Shown here piece by piece: positions 24,077-35,658 of a DNA stretch of 64,000 nucleotides (position 1 is the stretch's first letter; each line of letters opens with the position of its first letter). The stretch spans positions 304,891,429-304,955,428 of the forward strand of contig OY821518.1 in the NCBI GenBank assembly GCA_963682025.1, written 5' to 3'. This stretch comes from Cordilura impudica (lineage: Eukaryota; Arthropoda; Insecta; Diptera; Scathophagidae). The translations under genes were made by a program, and so were the position numbers. Below the pieces are notes generated by a model that worked only from the letters and a program-made list of their open reading frames with translations, had not been told where the DNA came from and ran no database searches.

Positions 24077-24530
24077 CTTAGTTGTTCGTTCTGTCCTCTT
24101 CTGGAAACCACAAATAGTCAGCACAAAGAACTGAAAGCAAACCGATTTCAATTTACGAATATTATTATTGCAATACTATTTTCTTAATTGCACTTTTACC
24201 GACTTTAGCACCATTTTTTAATCTTTTTAATAATTGAATTTAAATTTTTACAAAAACATTTGCGTTTAAAGTTAACAAATTTAAAGTTCAGGTTAATGTA
24301 TAACTTTTTTATTTGACCACTATGCGTCCCCAAAAGTGGGTGGCATTATAAATATTGAATATTTACACGAAAAAACTTCAACTGTTATTGAAACACTTAA
24401 TTAAACAACAAATTCCATGTGAACAACGAGTATTCTACATAATTAAATTTATTTAATTAATTATTTTCACCGCAAAACACGAATGCACTGATATATTTGT
24501 TAAAACTAAACAGAATGTCATGTAATGCAA
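24077..24530 (-). promoter_or_regulatory. promoter plus first-exon-like cassette A
   Basis: Read on the minus strand: ACATGACATTCT (24508-24526 area), then TCAGTG (24486-24491) matching the fly initiator TCAGTY, then about 410 nt without a useful ORF, then AAG-GTAAGA, a consensus 5' splice site (GT at 24075-24076). The same layout occurs at 29103-29590 and, inverted, at 35659-36067. A noncoding first exon is inferred. A solo LTR or other repeat with a promoter is the alternative. Homology with the 36-kb copy extends to about 23985. Confidence 0.4.
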
Positions 24531-24651
24531 CGTAAAATAAAAATGCTCCTTTGTTTACAAAACAAACATTTTTTTCAATCATATTTGGAGTTTTTTTATA
24601 TGCTTCTATTTAACTCTCTTACTCTCTTTCTCTCATTGTCTCTTTGCTTGT

Positions 24652-25349
24652 TATACCCTATACCACTATGTGGTTTAGGTATAATGACTTTGTGCTGATG
24701 TTTGTAACAACCAAAAATATTTGACTTAGACCCATCTTTAATTGTACCGATCGAATCAGAATCACTTTTTGAGTTGATAATGTCCGTCCGTCCGTCCGTC
24801 CGTCTGTGTGTCCATGTAAGCCTTGTAATGAAACTGCAGGCCGCAAATATGAATATATCTTGATGATATTTGGTATATAAGCTTTCGTCGGCCATGGGAT
24901 GAACACTATTGAAATTGGTGAGAATCGGTCGATGTTCAGACCTAGCCCCCATACAAATAACCCCTATAAAATCGACATAAATTGACATAAGATCCAAATT
25001 GTCGTATAGATCATAGTCAAATTGGGTTTGTATGTCTTTATTACAGTCATTAATGAATAGTCCAAAAACGAGCCCTACGGGACAACTCTTAGCCATAGAC
25101 CCCATATAGAGCTGATTCCCGATATTCACTTAAATCTATCAAAAAACAAAAATATTGCACTGATTCATCTCCAATTTTATTTGTATATATTTTCGCAAAC
25201 TACAAGAGACTTTACTAACCATGGTCCGGATCAGTCCATTTTTGGACCTAGTCCCCATATAGTTATTTGGGGCCTCAAAAATAGGGTCTCTAAACGCATG
25301 GCATAGGGTATCGTATAGTCGGTCTAGACCGACTATAATTTTCTTACTT
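24652..25349 (-). mobile_element. DINE-1-like element, copy 5
   Basis: First of four minus-strand copies in a row. It starts TATACCCTATACCAC, with the GTCCGTCCGTCC tract near 24782, and ends with the palindrome and TTTTCTTACTT. The right third is shortened. Its upstream junction (TATAACAAGCAAAGAGACAA read inward) is identical to that of the copy at 35142-35538. Confidence 0.75.
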
Positions 25350-25380
25350 GTTCGTTTTGTTTGTGTTTGAAACGGATTTT

Positions 25381-26160
25381 TATACCCTATACCACTATGT
25401 GGTTTGGGTATAATGACTTTGTGCTGCTGTTTGTAACAACCAATAATATTTGACCTAGACCCATCTTTTATTATACCGATCGAATCAGAATCACTATCTG
25501 ATTCGATTTAACGATGTCCGTCTGTCCGTCCGACTGTGTGTCCATGTAAACCTTGTAATCAAACTACAGGTCGCAAATATGAATATATCTTGATGATGTT
25601 TGGTATATAAGGTTTCATCGGCCATGGGATGAACGCTATTAAAATTGGTGAGAATAGCTCCATGTTCAGACCTAGCCCCCATACAAATGACCCCTATAAA
25701 ATCGACATAAATTGACATAAGATCCAAATTGTCGTATACATCATAGTCAAATTGGGTTTGTATGTCTTTATTACATCCATTAATGAGTAGTCCAAAAACG
25801 AGAACTTTGGGACAACTCTTAGCCATAGGCTGCTTCCCGATCTTCACTTAAATCTATCAAAAAACAAAAATATTGCACTGATTCATCTCCAATTTTATTT
25901 GTATATATTTTCGCAAAATACAAGAGACTTTACCAACCATGGTCCGGATCGGTCCATTTTTGGACCTAGCCCCATATAGACATAGCATCCGATATGAACT
26001 TTTTCATATCTGCAGCCAAAAAAATTAATAAAAATGCCACTCAAAATTGGTTTATGTTTATTTTCTATAACCAATTAGTTGGGCCTCACAGATAGGGTCT
26101 CTAAACGCATGGCATAGGGTATCGTATAGTCGGTCTAAACCGACTATAATGTCCTTACTT
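25381..26160 (-). mobile_element. DINE-1-like element, copy 6
   Basis: Full-length minus-strand copy with both ends. The palindrome has one change (GGTCTAAACC). The 117-residue ORF is repeat body. Confidence 0.75.
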
Positions 26161-26165
26161 TTCAT

Positions 26166-26903
26166 TATACCCTATACCACTATGTGGTTTGGGTATAATG
26201 TTTTGTGCTGCTGTTTGTAACAACCAAAAATATTTGACCTACACCCACCTTTAATTATACCGATCGAATCAGAATCACTATCTGATTCGATTTAACGATG
26301 TCCGCAAATATGAATATATTTTGACGAAATTTGGTATTTGATCTTTTGTCGGCCATGGGATGAGCGCTATTGAAATCGGTGAGAATCGGTCCATGTTCAG
26401 ACCTAGCCCCCATACAAATGACCCCTATGAAATCAACATATATTGCCATAAGATCCAAATTATCATACAAATCTTAGTCAAATTGGGTTTGTATGTATAT
26501 ATTACATCCATTAATCAGTAGTCTAAAAATAATCCTTATTGGACAACTCTTAGTCATAGGCCCCATAGAGCAGCTTCCCCATCTTCACTTAAATCTATCA
26601 AAAAACAAAAATATTGCACTGATTCTTCTCAAATTTTGTTTGTATATATTTTTGCAAAAATACAAGAGACTTCACCAAACATGGTCAGGATCGGTCCATT
26701 TTTGGCCCTAGTCCCCATATAGATATAGCATCCGATATGAACTTTTTCATATCTGCAGCCGAAAAAATTAATAAAAATCCCACTCAAATTTGGTTTATGC
26801 TTATTTTCTATATCCAGTTAGGTGGACCTAAGAGATAGGGTCTCTAAACGCATGGTATAGGGTATCGTATAGTCGGTCTAGACCGACTATAATTTTCTTA
26901 CTT
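26166..26903 (-). mobile_element. DINE-1-like element, copy 7
   Basis: Starts five bases after copy 6. It lacks the GTCCGTCCG microsatellite segment (ACGATGTCCGCAAATATG at about 26294). Both termini are present. Confidence 0.75.
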
Positions 26904-26930
26904 GTTTTGTTTGTGTTTGAAACGGATTTT

Positions 26931-27620
26931 TATACCCTATACCACTATGTGGTTTGGGTATAATGACTGTTGTTTGTAACAACCAAAAATATTTGACCTA
27001 GACCCATCTTTTATTATACCGATCGAATCAGAATCACTATCTGATTCGATTTAACGATGTCCGTCTGTCCGTCCGTCTGTGTGTCCATGTAAACCTTGTA
27101 ATCAAACTACAGGTCGCAAATATGAATTGATTTTAATGAAATTTAATGTCTAAGCTTAGGCCATAGGATGAAAGCTATTGAAATTGGTAAACATCGGTCC
27201 ATGTTCAGACCTAGTCCCCATACAAATTACCCCTATGCCATAAGATCCAAATTATCATATAGATCTCTTTCAAATTGGGTTTGTACGTGTTTATTACATC
27301 CATTTATCAGTTGTTCAAAAATAAACCGCATGTGGCGATTCTTTGCCATAGCCCCCATATAACGCCGCTTCTCGATTTTCACTTAAATCTATCAAAAAAC
27401 AAAAATATTCCACAGATTTTTCTCAAATTTGTTTTGTATTTTTTCAAAATATAAGTGACTTTGCCAAATATGGTCAGGAGCGGTCCATTTTTCGACCTGG
27501 TCCCCATATAAATATAGCATCCGATATGAACTTTTTCCAATTAGTTGGACCGGAGATATAGGGTCTCTAAACCATGGTATAGGGTATCATATAGTCGGTC
27601 TATACCGACTATAGTTTTCT
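26931..27620 (-). mobile_element. DINE-1-like element, copy 8
   Basis: Last of the four. It is more diverged, with a GGTCTATACC palindrome centre, and ends TTTTCTTGTTG. It is preceded by the same spacer that precedes copy 6. Confidence 0.7.
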
Positions 27621-28899
27621 TGTTGTAATTGAATTTTCACAATTTTCGCGACAGGCTATAGCTTTGAAACATTCAACATTTGGGTAAGCAGATGACAACA
27701 CATGATTTTTTTCAACTGATGATTATTTATCGCGGTTCACCTGAAATCGTATAAAAGCATTTCTTCAATGTTATTTCGATTAGAGTTGTTTTAAATTCGT
27801 TCTTGAAGTCTTTAAGACGCTAGACATGCAAAAATCAGGTTTCAAAAAAATATATATTTTACAATTAATGGTGAAAAGTTTACTTAATATATTAAATACC
27901 ATTAGCATTGAGAAAAAATTCATGGTAATGCCCAAATTTTATTAATAAAATTTCAATTAACTTGAAAATTAAATAGTTCACGTAATGAATATTCCCCTGC
28001 ATAATTTGTAGTTGTATTTGAGTTAATATCGAAGTTAAAAATTGTGTGAGGACTGCGTAATAAATTGTCCGATTGTGAATATGCGTTGGAAGGGTATACT
28101 TTCACTAATGGTCTATGTTCAAACTACGTTGAACAATAATTTCCATTTTTTTTATTATAAAATTTAATATCGATTACTTAACATTAAAAATTTTCTTATC
28201 GATAACATGAATGAAATGTAATATCTAAAAATATACGTACTCGTTGAATTTGAGTAACTTAAAAATTACAAAATGAAGTAAGTTTGGCTGAAATCACTTT
28301 TATATGTTGAACCGATGCTTTTTGAAGCATAAAATTATTTTGAAGACTTACTTGGATTTTATCACTCGAATGGTGAGGAACTTATAATTTAAATAAAACT
28401 TTGTTCAATTAAAACTAATTATAACGTTTTATTTCTTAAACCCAAAACCACTAATTTTATAATTTCTTAGTTTACGAGATATTATAAAAATTTTAACCAT
28501 ATTCCTTAGCACGGTGAATTGCAGTCTGATAGCATTTTCTTGGAGCAGCTTTAACCCATCTTCGGTAATTTAACTACCCCAAACCCGACAGTTTTTGTCA
28601 AAAAAAAAATCGCTACGCATATGTGTTTTACGCACATGATGATGTGTTTTTCGCACATACAATCTGTAATTTTTCTTCATTTTTTGAAATAAAATATTTA
28701 AGTTTTTTGTACTTTTTTTAGGAAAATATCAATTCTTTCTGGAAGATTTAATTTTTTATGCAAAGACATTATTGTATTGTCCAGCAACGTGTTCAGGTTT
28801 ATTCTTGTTATCTTATAGAGTTTAGTTTTATTTTCAACTGATGATTTATATAAGTAATAATAATAATAATTTATATACATAAGATATAATAATTTTGAG
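27621..28899. other. AT-rich intergenic DNA
   Basis: No convincing gene. On the minus strand near 28550-28600, DKNCRVWGS could be a scrap of a mariner-type transposase, but the context does not confirm it. Confidence 0.4.
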
Positions 28900-29085
28900 G
28901 AAATTTTTTGGGGGGCTAGATCTGAACAAGCACTGAATTTCTTCTAACTCCATAGCGATCGTCCTTGAGTGCATTTAAACTTACTTACCAATTTCATCCA
29001 AATACCATTAGGTTTACATGGACAATGTATACATGGGCACAAAGACGGACGGACCTATATCGTTATATCAGTATTTTTGGCAGAA
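28900..29085 (+). mobile_element. DINE-1-like fragment, old
   Basis: GGGGGGCTAGATCTGAACA, CCAATTTCATC, GGTTTACATGGACA and GACGGACGGACC match the right half of the family at low identity. Both ends are missing. Confidence 0.55.
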
Positions 29086-29102
29086 AACCTTGGCAAACTT
29101 AC

Positions 29103-29590
29103 CTTTTTTACTCCAAGTTATCCTAAACTCTCTTGGAAACGCAAGTACTCAGCAAGAATATTTCTCAAAAGTTTATTTTCTAATTAAAAAACATGCATAA
29201 ACAAAAGGAACTGAAAGTAAAACAAAGTCAATTTACGGCACTATTTTCCTTATTACGTTTTACCGACTTTAATTACTTTTTTATAATTTTTATCACTATT
29301 TTTAATAAATTTAATTTTGCTTTTTTATAAAACTGTAACACACATACAAAGTAGTGTGCGAATTTGAGTTGAAATAGTTGAAGTAAATGTCTTAAATATT
29401 CTTTAAGTTTATATTTTAACGAATAAATTTAATCTGAGATTGCAGCACTTCATTAAACGAGAAATATAAAGCAAAATACGAGTACACCACGTAATTAAGT
29501 TCAATTATTTATTTTAATACCGCTCACCGCAGAAAAACACAAATGCATTGATGCAGTGACTTGCGATAACTGAAAAGAATGTCATGTAAC
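29103..29590 (-). promoter_or_regulatory. promoter plus first-exon-like cassette B
   Basis: This is the most diverged of three copies, minus strand. It has TTACATGACATTCTTTTCAG (about 29571-29590), an initiator-like TCAATG (29546-29551), TGTGTTTTTCTGCGGTGA, a 440-nt AT-rich exon-like part, then AAAAAGGTAAGTT with GT at 29101-29102. The conserved pieces are the upstream motif, the TGTGTTTT-GCGGTG block and the splice donor. Confidence 0.4.
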
Positions 29591-29639
29591 AAAACAAAAA
29601 ATACAAAAACCATGGTTTGTGGCTAAGGTAAGTAGTTAC

Positions 29640-31489
29640 AGTGTTGTATTAAAAACTAGTAAGGGTTATAATCATTTGCAATAATGGTGGTGTTTATTTA
29701 ATCCAGTTGTAGATGTGGGGTTAAAGTTGAGTAAAATAACTATAGGGATCACTTACCGTTTACATACAAAAAAAAAAAAACAAACAAGTTATTTTATTTT
29801 ATTATTTGGTCTTAACGAAATATTTATATTTATTTTATTCTGTAATAATGCTTCATTCATATTGAAATATAAATTTTCTCTTGCAAATGATTAATTAAAT
29901 TCATATAAATTATGAAGTTTTTCCTTTACATTGTAATAGATTAAAATAAATAGTATTCATCATATACCTAAACGACTATTATTCTCTATAATATACTACA
30001 CATTTTCACCAAAACAAAAATATTTTTGTCAAGGTTGCCATCATCGGTAATTAATGATAAATAACTTTATGAGGATTCAATTTGGGAATTATGTTTTTTG
30101 TACAAACAATATTTTTTAACTGGTTGTACGGAATCGTAATTAAATATTTTTAAAATCTAATTCTATTTTTGATAAATAAATTCTTAATTAAATAAATCCA
30201 TAATTTTGCTACCGCTAAACTGGTAATCTTTTACATTCTCACTTAACGAACTTGACTATATCAGCACTAGAAGTTTTTAATATAATAGATATACTAAATA
30301 TTTCTTGCCGAAATAGGGGTTGGTTTTCCAAAAAAAAGTGTGGAACCGAGGACTTACGCTTTATTTTTTTCTCTCCGAAAATGGCGGTTTTACAAATTAA
30401 AAGAATTACAATAAATTAAGTATCTGCTTCGCACGCGATCTCAAGTCGTTGACGATAATTTTTCGAGTGACAAATTCGCGGTTTAAAAGATATTACATTT
30501 CACAAAAATTCAAATAAATGTCAATCAAAAGAAAGGCTTAAAAACTAAAGCGCCCTCTGGATTTCAAATTCCATACAAATTCGACAAGTCGCTTCTAACA
30601 GTGGGACCTCTTTAATGCTCACGTAAACAAATACATTCAAGTAACTAAAATATTAACATTTAGTTGTTGATTGCGTTACTGTGTATTGTTTTATTAACGT
30701 TACAATTTCATAATGTAATAGATTTACTATAAATATACTCTTGCATTTTGTGGTTCTTCTTTAATGTAAGATATTGTAAGTTGACTGATAAAAACTGATG
30801 CTAATTAAATTATAATAAAAATTTTATTTATTGGAATTACGAACGGTGCTAAGAGGCCGTATTTAACCCTCAATAACAATATAATTTTTGTGAAAAAAAA
30901 ATATATAAATGTATATCGGAATATAAAATATTAAAAATATAAAAATCGCTTACAATTTTTTAATTAATTTATTTCATAATAATCTCATGCCGAAATATAA
31001 AATGCTAAACAAATTTTATAATAGGTGAATAACACATAATTTTTCAAAAAAAAAAAAAAAAGATTTCACTAGTACAAACAACAACACATATTGATAAATA
31101 TTAAAAAATAAAAAAACATTTTATATATTAAATATTTTCTGCCTATATTATGTGTAAGTATGATCAGAGTTGAAAGTTGCTCCTTTTAAATGGAGTTTAT
31201 GATTTTCATAATAGTTGGTGCTCAATTAAAAAGTTGTGAATAGAAGAAAAGTCTTACTTGTTATTATGAACCATCACAGCACTATTCCAGAGTAGTATTT
31301 TAGCTTAACATTGATACATAGTTAAGGGACAAAATATAAGCTAAGGACATAAACCCTGTCTTAATCATATTTTTTAAAACCAAATAAATCCAAATAATAT
31401 AAAAAAGTACTCAGTATCAAAATTCGATTAGTTCTATGTAAAACCACTAACATTAAGATGAGTTTTTAAACATGCATGGCAATAAAATT
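29640..31489. other. AT-rich intergenic DNA
   Basis: About 1.85 kb of AT-rich sequence with A- and T-runs and no recognisable gene, repeat family or transposon end. Confidence 0.5.
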
Positions 31490-31922
31490 CTATTTGAATT
31501 TTAAAAATTCCTTAATCCTGGTTATGGCTTAATCCTGCATAGAGAAGAAAAATTTACATTAATGTTAGAGTATGTCAGCCTATGCATTCGACTTACCCAA
31601 TAACCAAGTTCCACGTTCGAAGTAACATTTGTCACAGACCACAAACACCAGAAGAGATGAGAAAACATTTTAAATAGTCGTATTTCGTTTTCAATATCTT
31701 CGATTTCTTTGTCGGTGGCCTTCATTTTCGCTTAGTTTTTTTAATAGGTCTTTAGAAATAGTCGCCCTTGATCAGGCGAATAATAGATTTGATCACGATG
31801 ATGATAGAATGGAAAATGGAACTTAATATACTCAGACGTCCATTCCAGAAAATGATTGGCCAGGTCACAGGCACGATAGTCATAGGCACAATATTCAAAA
31901 TCATTGAGCATTAGATCTGGTG
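31490..31922 (-). pseudogene. choline kinase-like, last two exons, disrupted
   Basis: Penultimate exon 31922-31597: acceptor TTGTCAG, then DLMLNDFEYCAYDYRACDLA and NHFLEW. This is the choline/ethanolamine kinase C-lobe motif around the DFEY Asp and the YNYR-D-NHF-EW signature. Later come EIRLFKMFSHLFWCLWS and ELGYW, followed by donor GTAAGT (31591-31596). After a 62-bp intron (acceptor TTCTCTATGCAG) the last exon encodes D-stop-AITRIKEFLKFK and TAG at 31490-31492. Two in-frame TAA codons lie near 31735-31745 and one in the last exon. The DFEYxxYxYR pattern fits choline kinase better than ethanolamine kinase. The enzyme would phosphorylate choline for phosphatidylcholine synthesis. Upstream exons, including the kinase motif HNDxxxGN, were not found. 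Confidence 0.8.
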
Positions 31923-32060
31923 CTGACAATTAATTTGAACATAAAATCGAATGCGTCGACAAATCCAGATCGGTTTGGAAACGTTTTCTACAAATAAAAT
32001 AAACAAGTGATTTTGCAATTAAAAACCAAAATTAACTTTAGTAACTTAAAGCAGAAGTTA
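31923..32060. other. possible intron upstream of the choline kinase exon
   Basis: A second acceptor-like ATTTTATTTGTAG lies near 31988 on the minus strand. The sequence between does not translate into recognisable kinase residues. Confidence 0.3.
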
Positions 32061-32068
32061 TTTTATTT

Positions 32069-32862
32069 CAGAGTTCAGAAAAAAACACACACTGAATAAA
32101 AAACTCGTACATATATGTAAACAAACATAACTTAGACCAACACACACATATTTTTATTTTCATACCAATTATGTTTGTTTTTAAATTTTCTTCGGTGCCC
32201 AACACAACCATGACTGTGTTCGTTTTAATATTTCGTTATTTACACGAACATTTTTGTATCACATACTTTTTGTTTCAATCACACATAAAGCACACATTTT
32301 TGAGTGTTGCTTTATTTGAAGTTCATTTTCTGGTACGTGTAGTGAAAAAAAACACAGAACATGTACAATAAACAGGTTCGAGTTCAGTTATATTTTAAGT
32401 CGTGTTGTGGCTCGTGTAGTGAGAAAAAACAGAACATGTACAATAAACAGGTTCGAGTTCATTTATATTTTAAACACGACTTAAAATATAACTGCACTCG
32501 AACCTGTTTATTGTACATGTTGTGTTGTTTCTTAACACGAGCCACAACACGACTTAAAATATAACTGAACTCGAACCTGTTTATTGTACATGTTCTGTGT
32601 TTTTTTTCACTACACGTACCAGAACATGAACTTCAAATAAAGCAACATCAAAAATGTGTGCTTTATGTGTGATTGAAACAAAAAGTATGTGATACAAAAA
32701 TGTTCGTGTAAATAACGAAATATTAAAAAGAACACAGTCATGGTTGTGTTGGGCACCGTAGAAAATTTAGAAACGCACATAATTGATATGAAAATAAAGA
32801 TATGTGTTGGCTGCTTTTGAACAGAACATTGTGTGTTTCATGTGTGTATTTTCTGAACCTTG
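32069..32862. mobile_element. hAT-type foldback element, copy 2 (full length)
   Basis: This 794-bp element starts CAGAGTTCAGAAAA and ends TTTTCTGAACCTTG. An exact 8-bp duplication TTTTATTT lies at 32061-32068 and 32863-32870. The arms are near-perfect inverted repeats of about 390 bp meeting near 32470. Each arm holds a direct repeat of roughly 80 bp (GGTTCGAGTTCAGTTATATT ... ACATGTACAATAAAC). No transposase is encoded. It must be moved in trans by a hAT enzyme. Short ORFs inside are arm sequence. Confidence 0.92.
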
Positions 32863-32935
32863 TTTTATTTACAATTTTAAAAAGATTTAATTATAAAATT
32901 TTTTCTTAGTAAATATTTGCTGGATCTAATAATAA

Positions 32936-33120
32936 TATTATCGAGTAAAATCAATCGGAATCCCTTATATTGATAAATAATTTAAAGAAAACGGACAATC
33001 ATCAATCAATCAGAGACAATATATCCTTGATGAATTGAATAAATTTTAGTTTTGTAAATAACAATATAATTACCATTGAAATAATAGAGATAATTTCGTA
33101 TCGAAATTAATTGCAATATT
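32936..33120. repeat. relative of the 763-975 palindromic element
   Basis: ATCGAGTAAAATCAATCGGAA, GACGGACA-like ACGGACAATCA and AATCAGAG follow the same order as 783-860. The sharp inverted ends are gone. Confidence 0.45.
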
Positions 33121-33218
33121 TCCCAACATTCTTATGGTAGAGCAGCACGTTAAGTACCCATTAGGGCTTTTTAAAAACATTTAAAAAATTATTTTCGCTC
33201 TCGACTGTACCCGTGTAA

Positions 33219-33745
33219 AGCGGGATATACACGGTCAAAATGATTGAACTGCATTTTGGTGGTATTAGTGAAAATGTGTTTGTATGTGTCACACCTACGA
33301 TGATTGAAGCAAAATCAAAAATTTTAGAATTTCTGCTTGCATGACGTACGAATTTGATGTGTGTGTATCGTTGATTGATCAAGCATGTTCTCATTTTTAA
33401 TGTGACTTTGAAGCAAATGGTTGTGAGGAGATGTCGGATGAAAGGAAAAATATTTTAGAATTGCTGGAAGCTTGCCATTAAGTTTTCAGGGGAAAATGAA
33501 TTCCCTTTTTTAACCACTCCTTCATCCAAATACGTTTCTTCTTCTTCTTTTTTCATTTTCTTTTGCTTTTAAGCACACTGCCAAAATGGCAACAAGTGTA
33601 TCGTCCGCTACCGGCATGATGTTTACCGCACAAAATCAAAAACCAAATGAATGATTGAAGTGCTATGCAGTACCGTGTATGTTCAAAGCTTCATGCACAC
33701 ATACATGAATTTGACGTCAAGCATTTTGACCGCGTATACTGGCCT
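33219..33745. mobile_element. 0.5-kb MITE copy 2, TAA duplication
   Basis: Same element as at 10805-11323, with ends AGCGGGATATACACGGTCAA and GACCGCGTATACTGGCCT. It is flanked by TAA at 33216-33218 and 33746-33748. The two copies differ by scattered substitutions and small indels, so both are fairly recent. An internal ORF on the minus strand is not shared as coding. Confidence 0.88.
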
Positions 33746-33748
33746 TAA

Positions 33749-35141
33749 AATATAATTGATAGTTACAAACAAAAATTATCTTCTTAACATGCTAGGATGA
33801 ATATATATTTTTAATTTTTTTTATCTTACCTATTTTATCAAAAACAAAAAAAAGTATAATATAGATGTATATAAAATTAAAAAAAAAACGGGTGTTCAAT
33901 TATTTTCAACATAAGAACTTACAAAAGCTTCCGAAAGGGCTTGTAGTTCCAATTGATTGTTAGGTTTTATAAGATTAATAAACAATTTTATGAAAATTTG
34001 CATCATGCTTAAATCTATTTTATAAAATAAAAATTAAAAACCAATTGAAATTTGTCAATAACATGAGAGTGCGTGAAAATAGCAGTAAGCTATTATTAAA
34101 ACAAAGAAAACCACACTAATTCTAAACATTCTTTGCTTTCAGTTCTGATTAATATTTCCATTTTCCTTTAATACCTTTTTAAGAATAGATCTTTTTATTA
34201 ATGATGTAATTAAAATCGAATCAATTTAATACTAATTGTTAATTGATTACACAGAAGATATGCTATTAAAAAACATATATATTCCAACAAAGAATTAATG
34301 TATATTTGTGGTCAAAAGCGACTCTCTAACTCTTTATACCTTAGTCGGTATGAAGTTATTTTTCTCGAAAGTATGATATCCAACGATTTGAGTTATGTAC
34401 GCTATCATATTGTACTAAAAAAAACTTTATATTTACATGAAATCCCAATTTCTCTAACACTGTTTTTAAAAAGATATTAATAAAAATATACTGACCTAAG
34501 TCGTAATGAAGCCCCATTACATTTATATAAAAATTTGTTTTTCTCGGAAGCATGATTTTCGACTTAGGTGGTGACTGCTTGTGACCACAGATATAAGCTC
34601 ACTTTTTACCAAATTAAACTCATTTGATTTAAAGCAACAATATTTCTATTTCTTTAATTCTAAAAAAAGTTGACATTGCCTTCAGGTAACGGATACCAAG
34701 CTTAGTGAATTATTTTTGTAATGACTACGGGACCTCTGATTTGCAGTTTTATATCAATTCCATTCGTCTTTGGATTTCCCTACCTTCAAACATAGGCAAT
34801 GCATTTTAATTTTATAATTCATATTTTAAATTTTTTAATATTTAATTTTTAAATTTTAATTTAAAATATCAATTTGAAATTTAAATTTTTAATTTTTTGT
34901 TTTTAATTTGTAATATTAATTTTTTTTTTAATTATTAATTTAAAATTTTAAGGATTTATGTGGACTAAATAATTTATGAATTCATTGATATTTAATCAGT
35001 CAAATTTTTGGGCAATGCCATGACTTTTTTCAATGCTAATTATACTGCCCCAGTTTAGAAAGAAATAATTATTTTTTCGAAACTTGAATTTTGCATATCT
35101 CTAGCCGCTAGACTTACATATGTACATACATATATCAAAAC
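33749..35141. other. AT-rich intergenic DNA
   Basis: No gene. 34800-34960 is almost pure AT (TTTTAAATTTTTTAATATT-type). Confidence 0.5.
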
Positions 35142-35538
35142 AAGTAAGAAAATTATAGTCGGTCTAGACCGACTATACTATACCCTATACCATGCGTTTA
35201 GAGACCCTATCTCTTAGGCCCAACTAACTGGATATAGAAAATAAGCATAAACTAAATTTGAGTGGGATCTTTATTAATTTTTTTGTCTCTTGTATTTTGC
35301 AAAAATATATACAAACAAAATTTGAGAAGAATCAGTGCAATATTTTTGTTTTTTTGATAGATTTAAGTAAAGATCGGGAAACAGCTCTATATGGGGCCTA
35401 TGACTAAGAGTTGTCCCATAGAGATCATTTTTGGACTACTCATTAATGAATGTAATAAACGCATACAAACCCAATTTGAGTAATTACAAACAGCAGCAGA
35501 AAGTCATTATACCCAAACCAAATAGTGGTATAGGTATA
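35142..35538 (+). mobile_element. DINE-1-like element, copy 10 (internally deleted)
   Basis: Both ends are present but about half the body is missing. TTTTTTTGTCTCTTG marks one deletion near 35281 and GAGTAATTACAAAC marks another near 35480. The right junction TATAACAAGCAAAGAGACAA is shared with the copy at 24652. Confidence 0.72.
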
Positions 35539-35658
35539 ACAAGCAAAGAGACAATGAGAGAAAGAGAGTTAAATAGAAGTATATAAAAAAACTCCTAATA
35601 TGATTGAAAAAAATGTTTATTTTGTAAACAAAGGAGAATTTTTATTTTACGTTGCATT

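Larger units (their letters stand above)
25353..26930. repeat. duplicated spacer between array units
   Basis: GTTTTGTTTGTGTTTGAAAC plus GGATTTT occurs just before copy 6 (25354-25380) and again just before copy 8 (26905-26930). An array unit of about 1.55 kb therefore seems to have been duplicated in tandem rather than inserted independently. Confidence 0.65.

Noticed and set aside
24596..25129. 177-residue minus-strand ORF and similar ORFs at 25494-25847, 26255-26470, 3206-3433 and 52235-52483
   Set aside because: All lie in the DINE-like repeat body and encode the same MSIYVDFIGVICMGARSEH-type string only because the DNA is shared. Frames break differently in each copy and no domain is recognisable.
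28550..28610. mariner scrap DKNCRVWGS
   Set aside because: Nine residues without flanking support is too little to call.
31923..31990. additional choline-kinase exon before the acceptor at 31923
   Set aside because: An acceptor-like site exists near 31988, but no frame gives kinase-like residues and the in-frame codon before the known exon is TAA.
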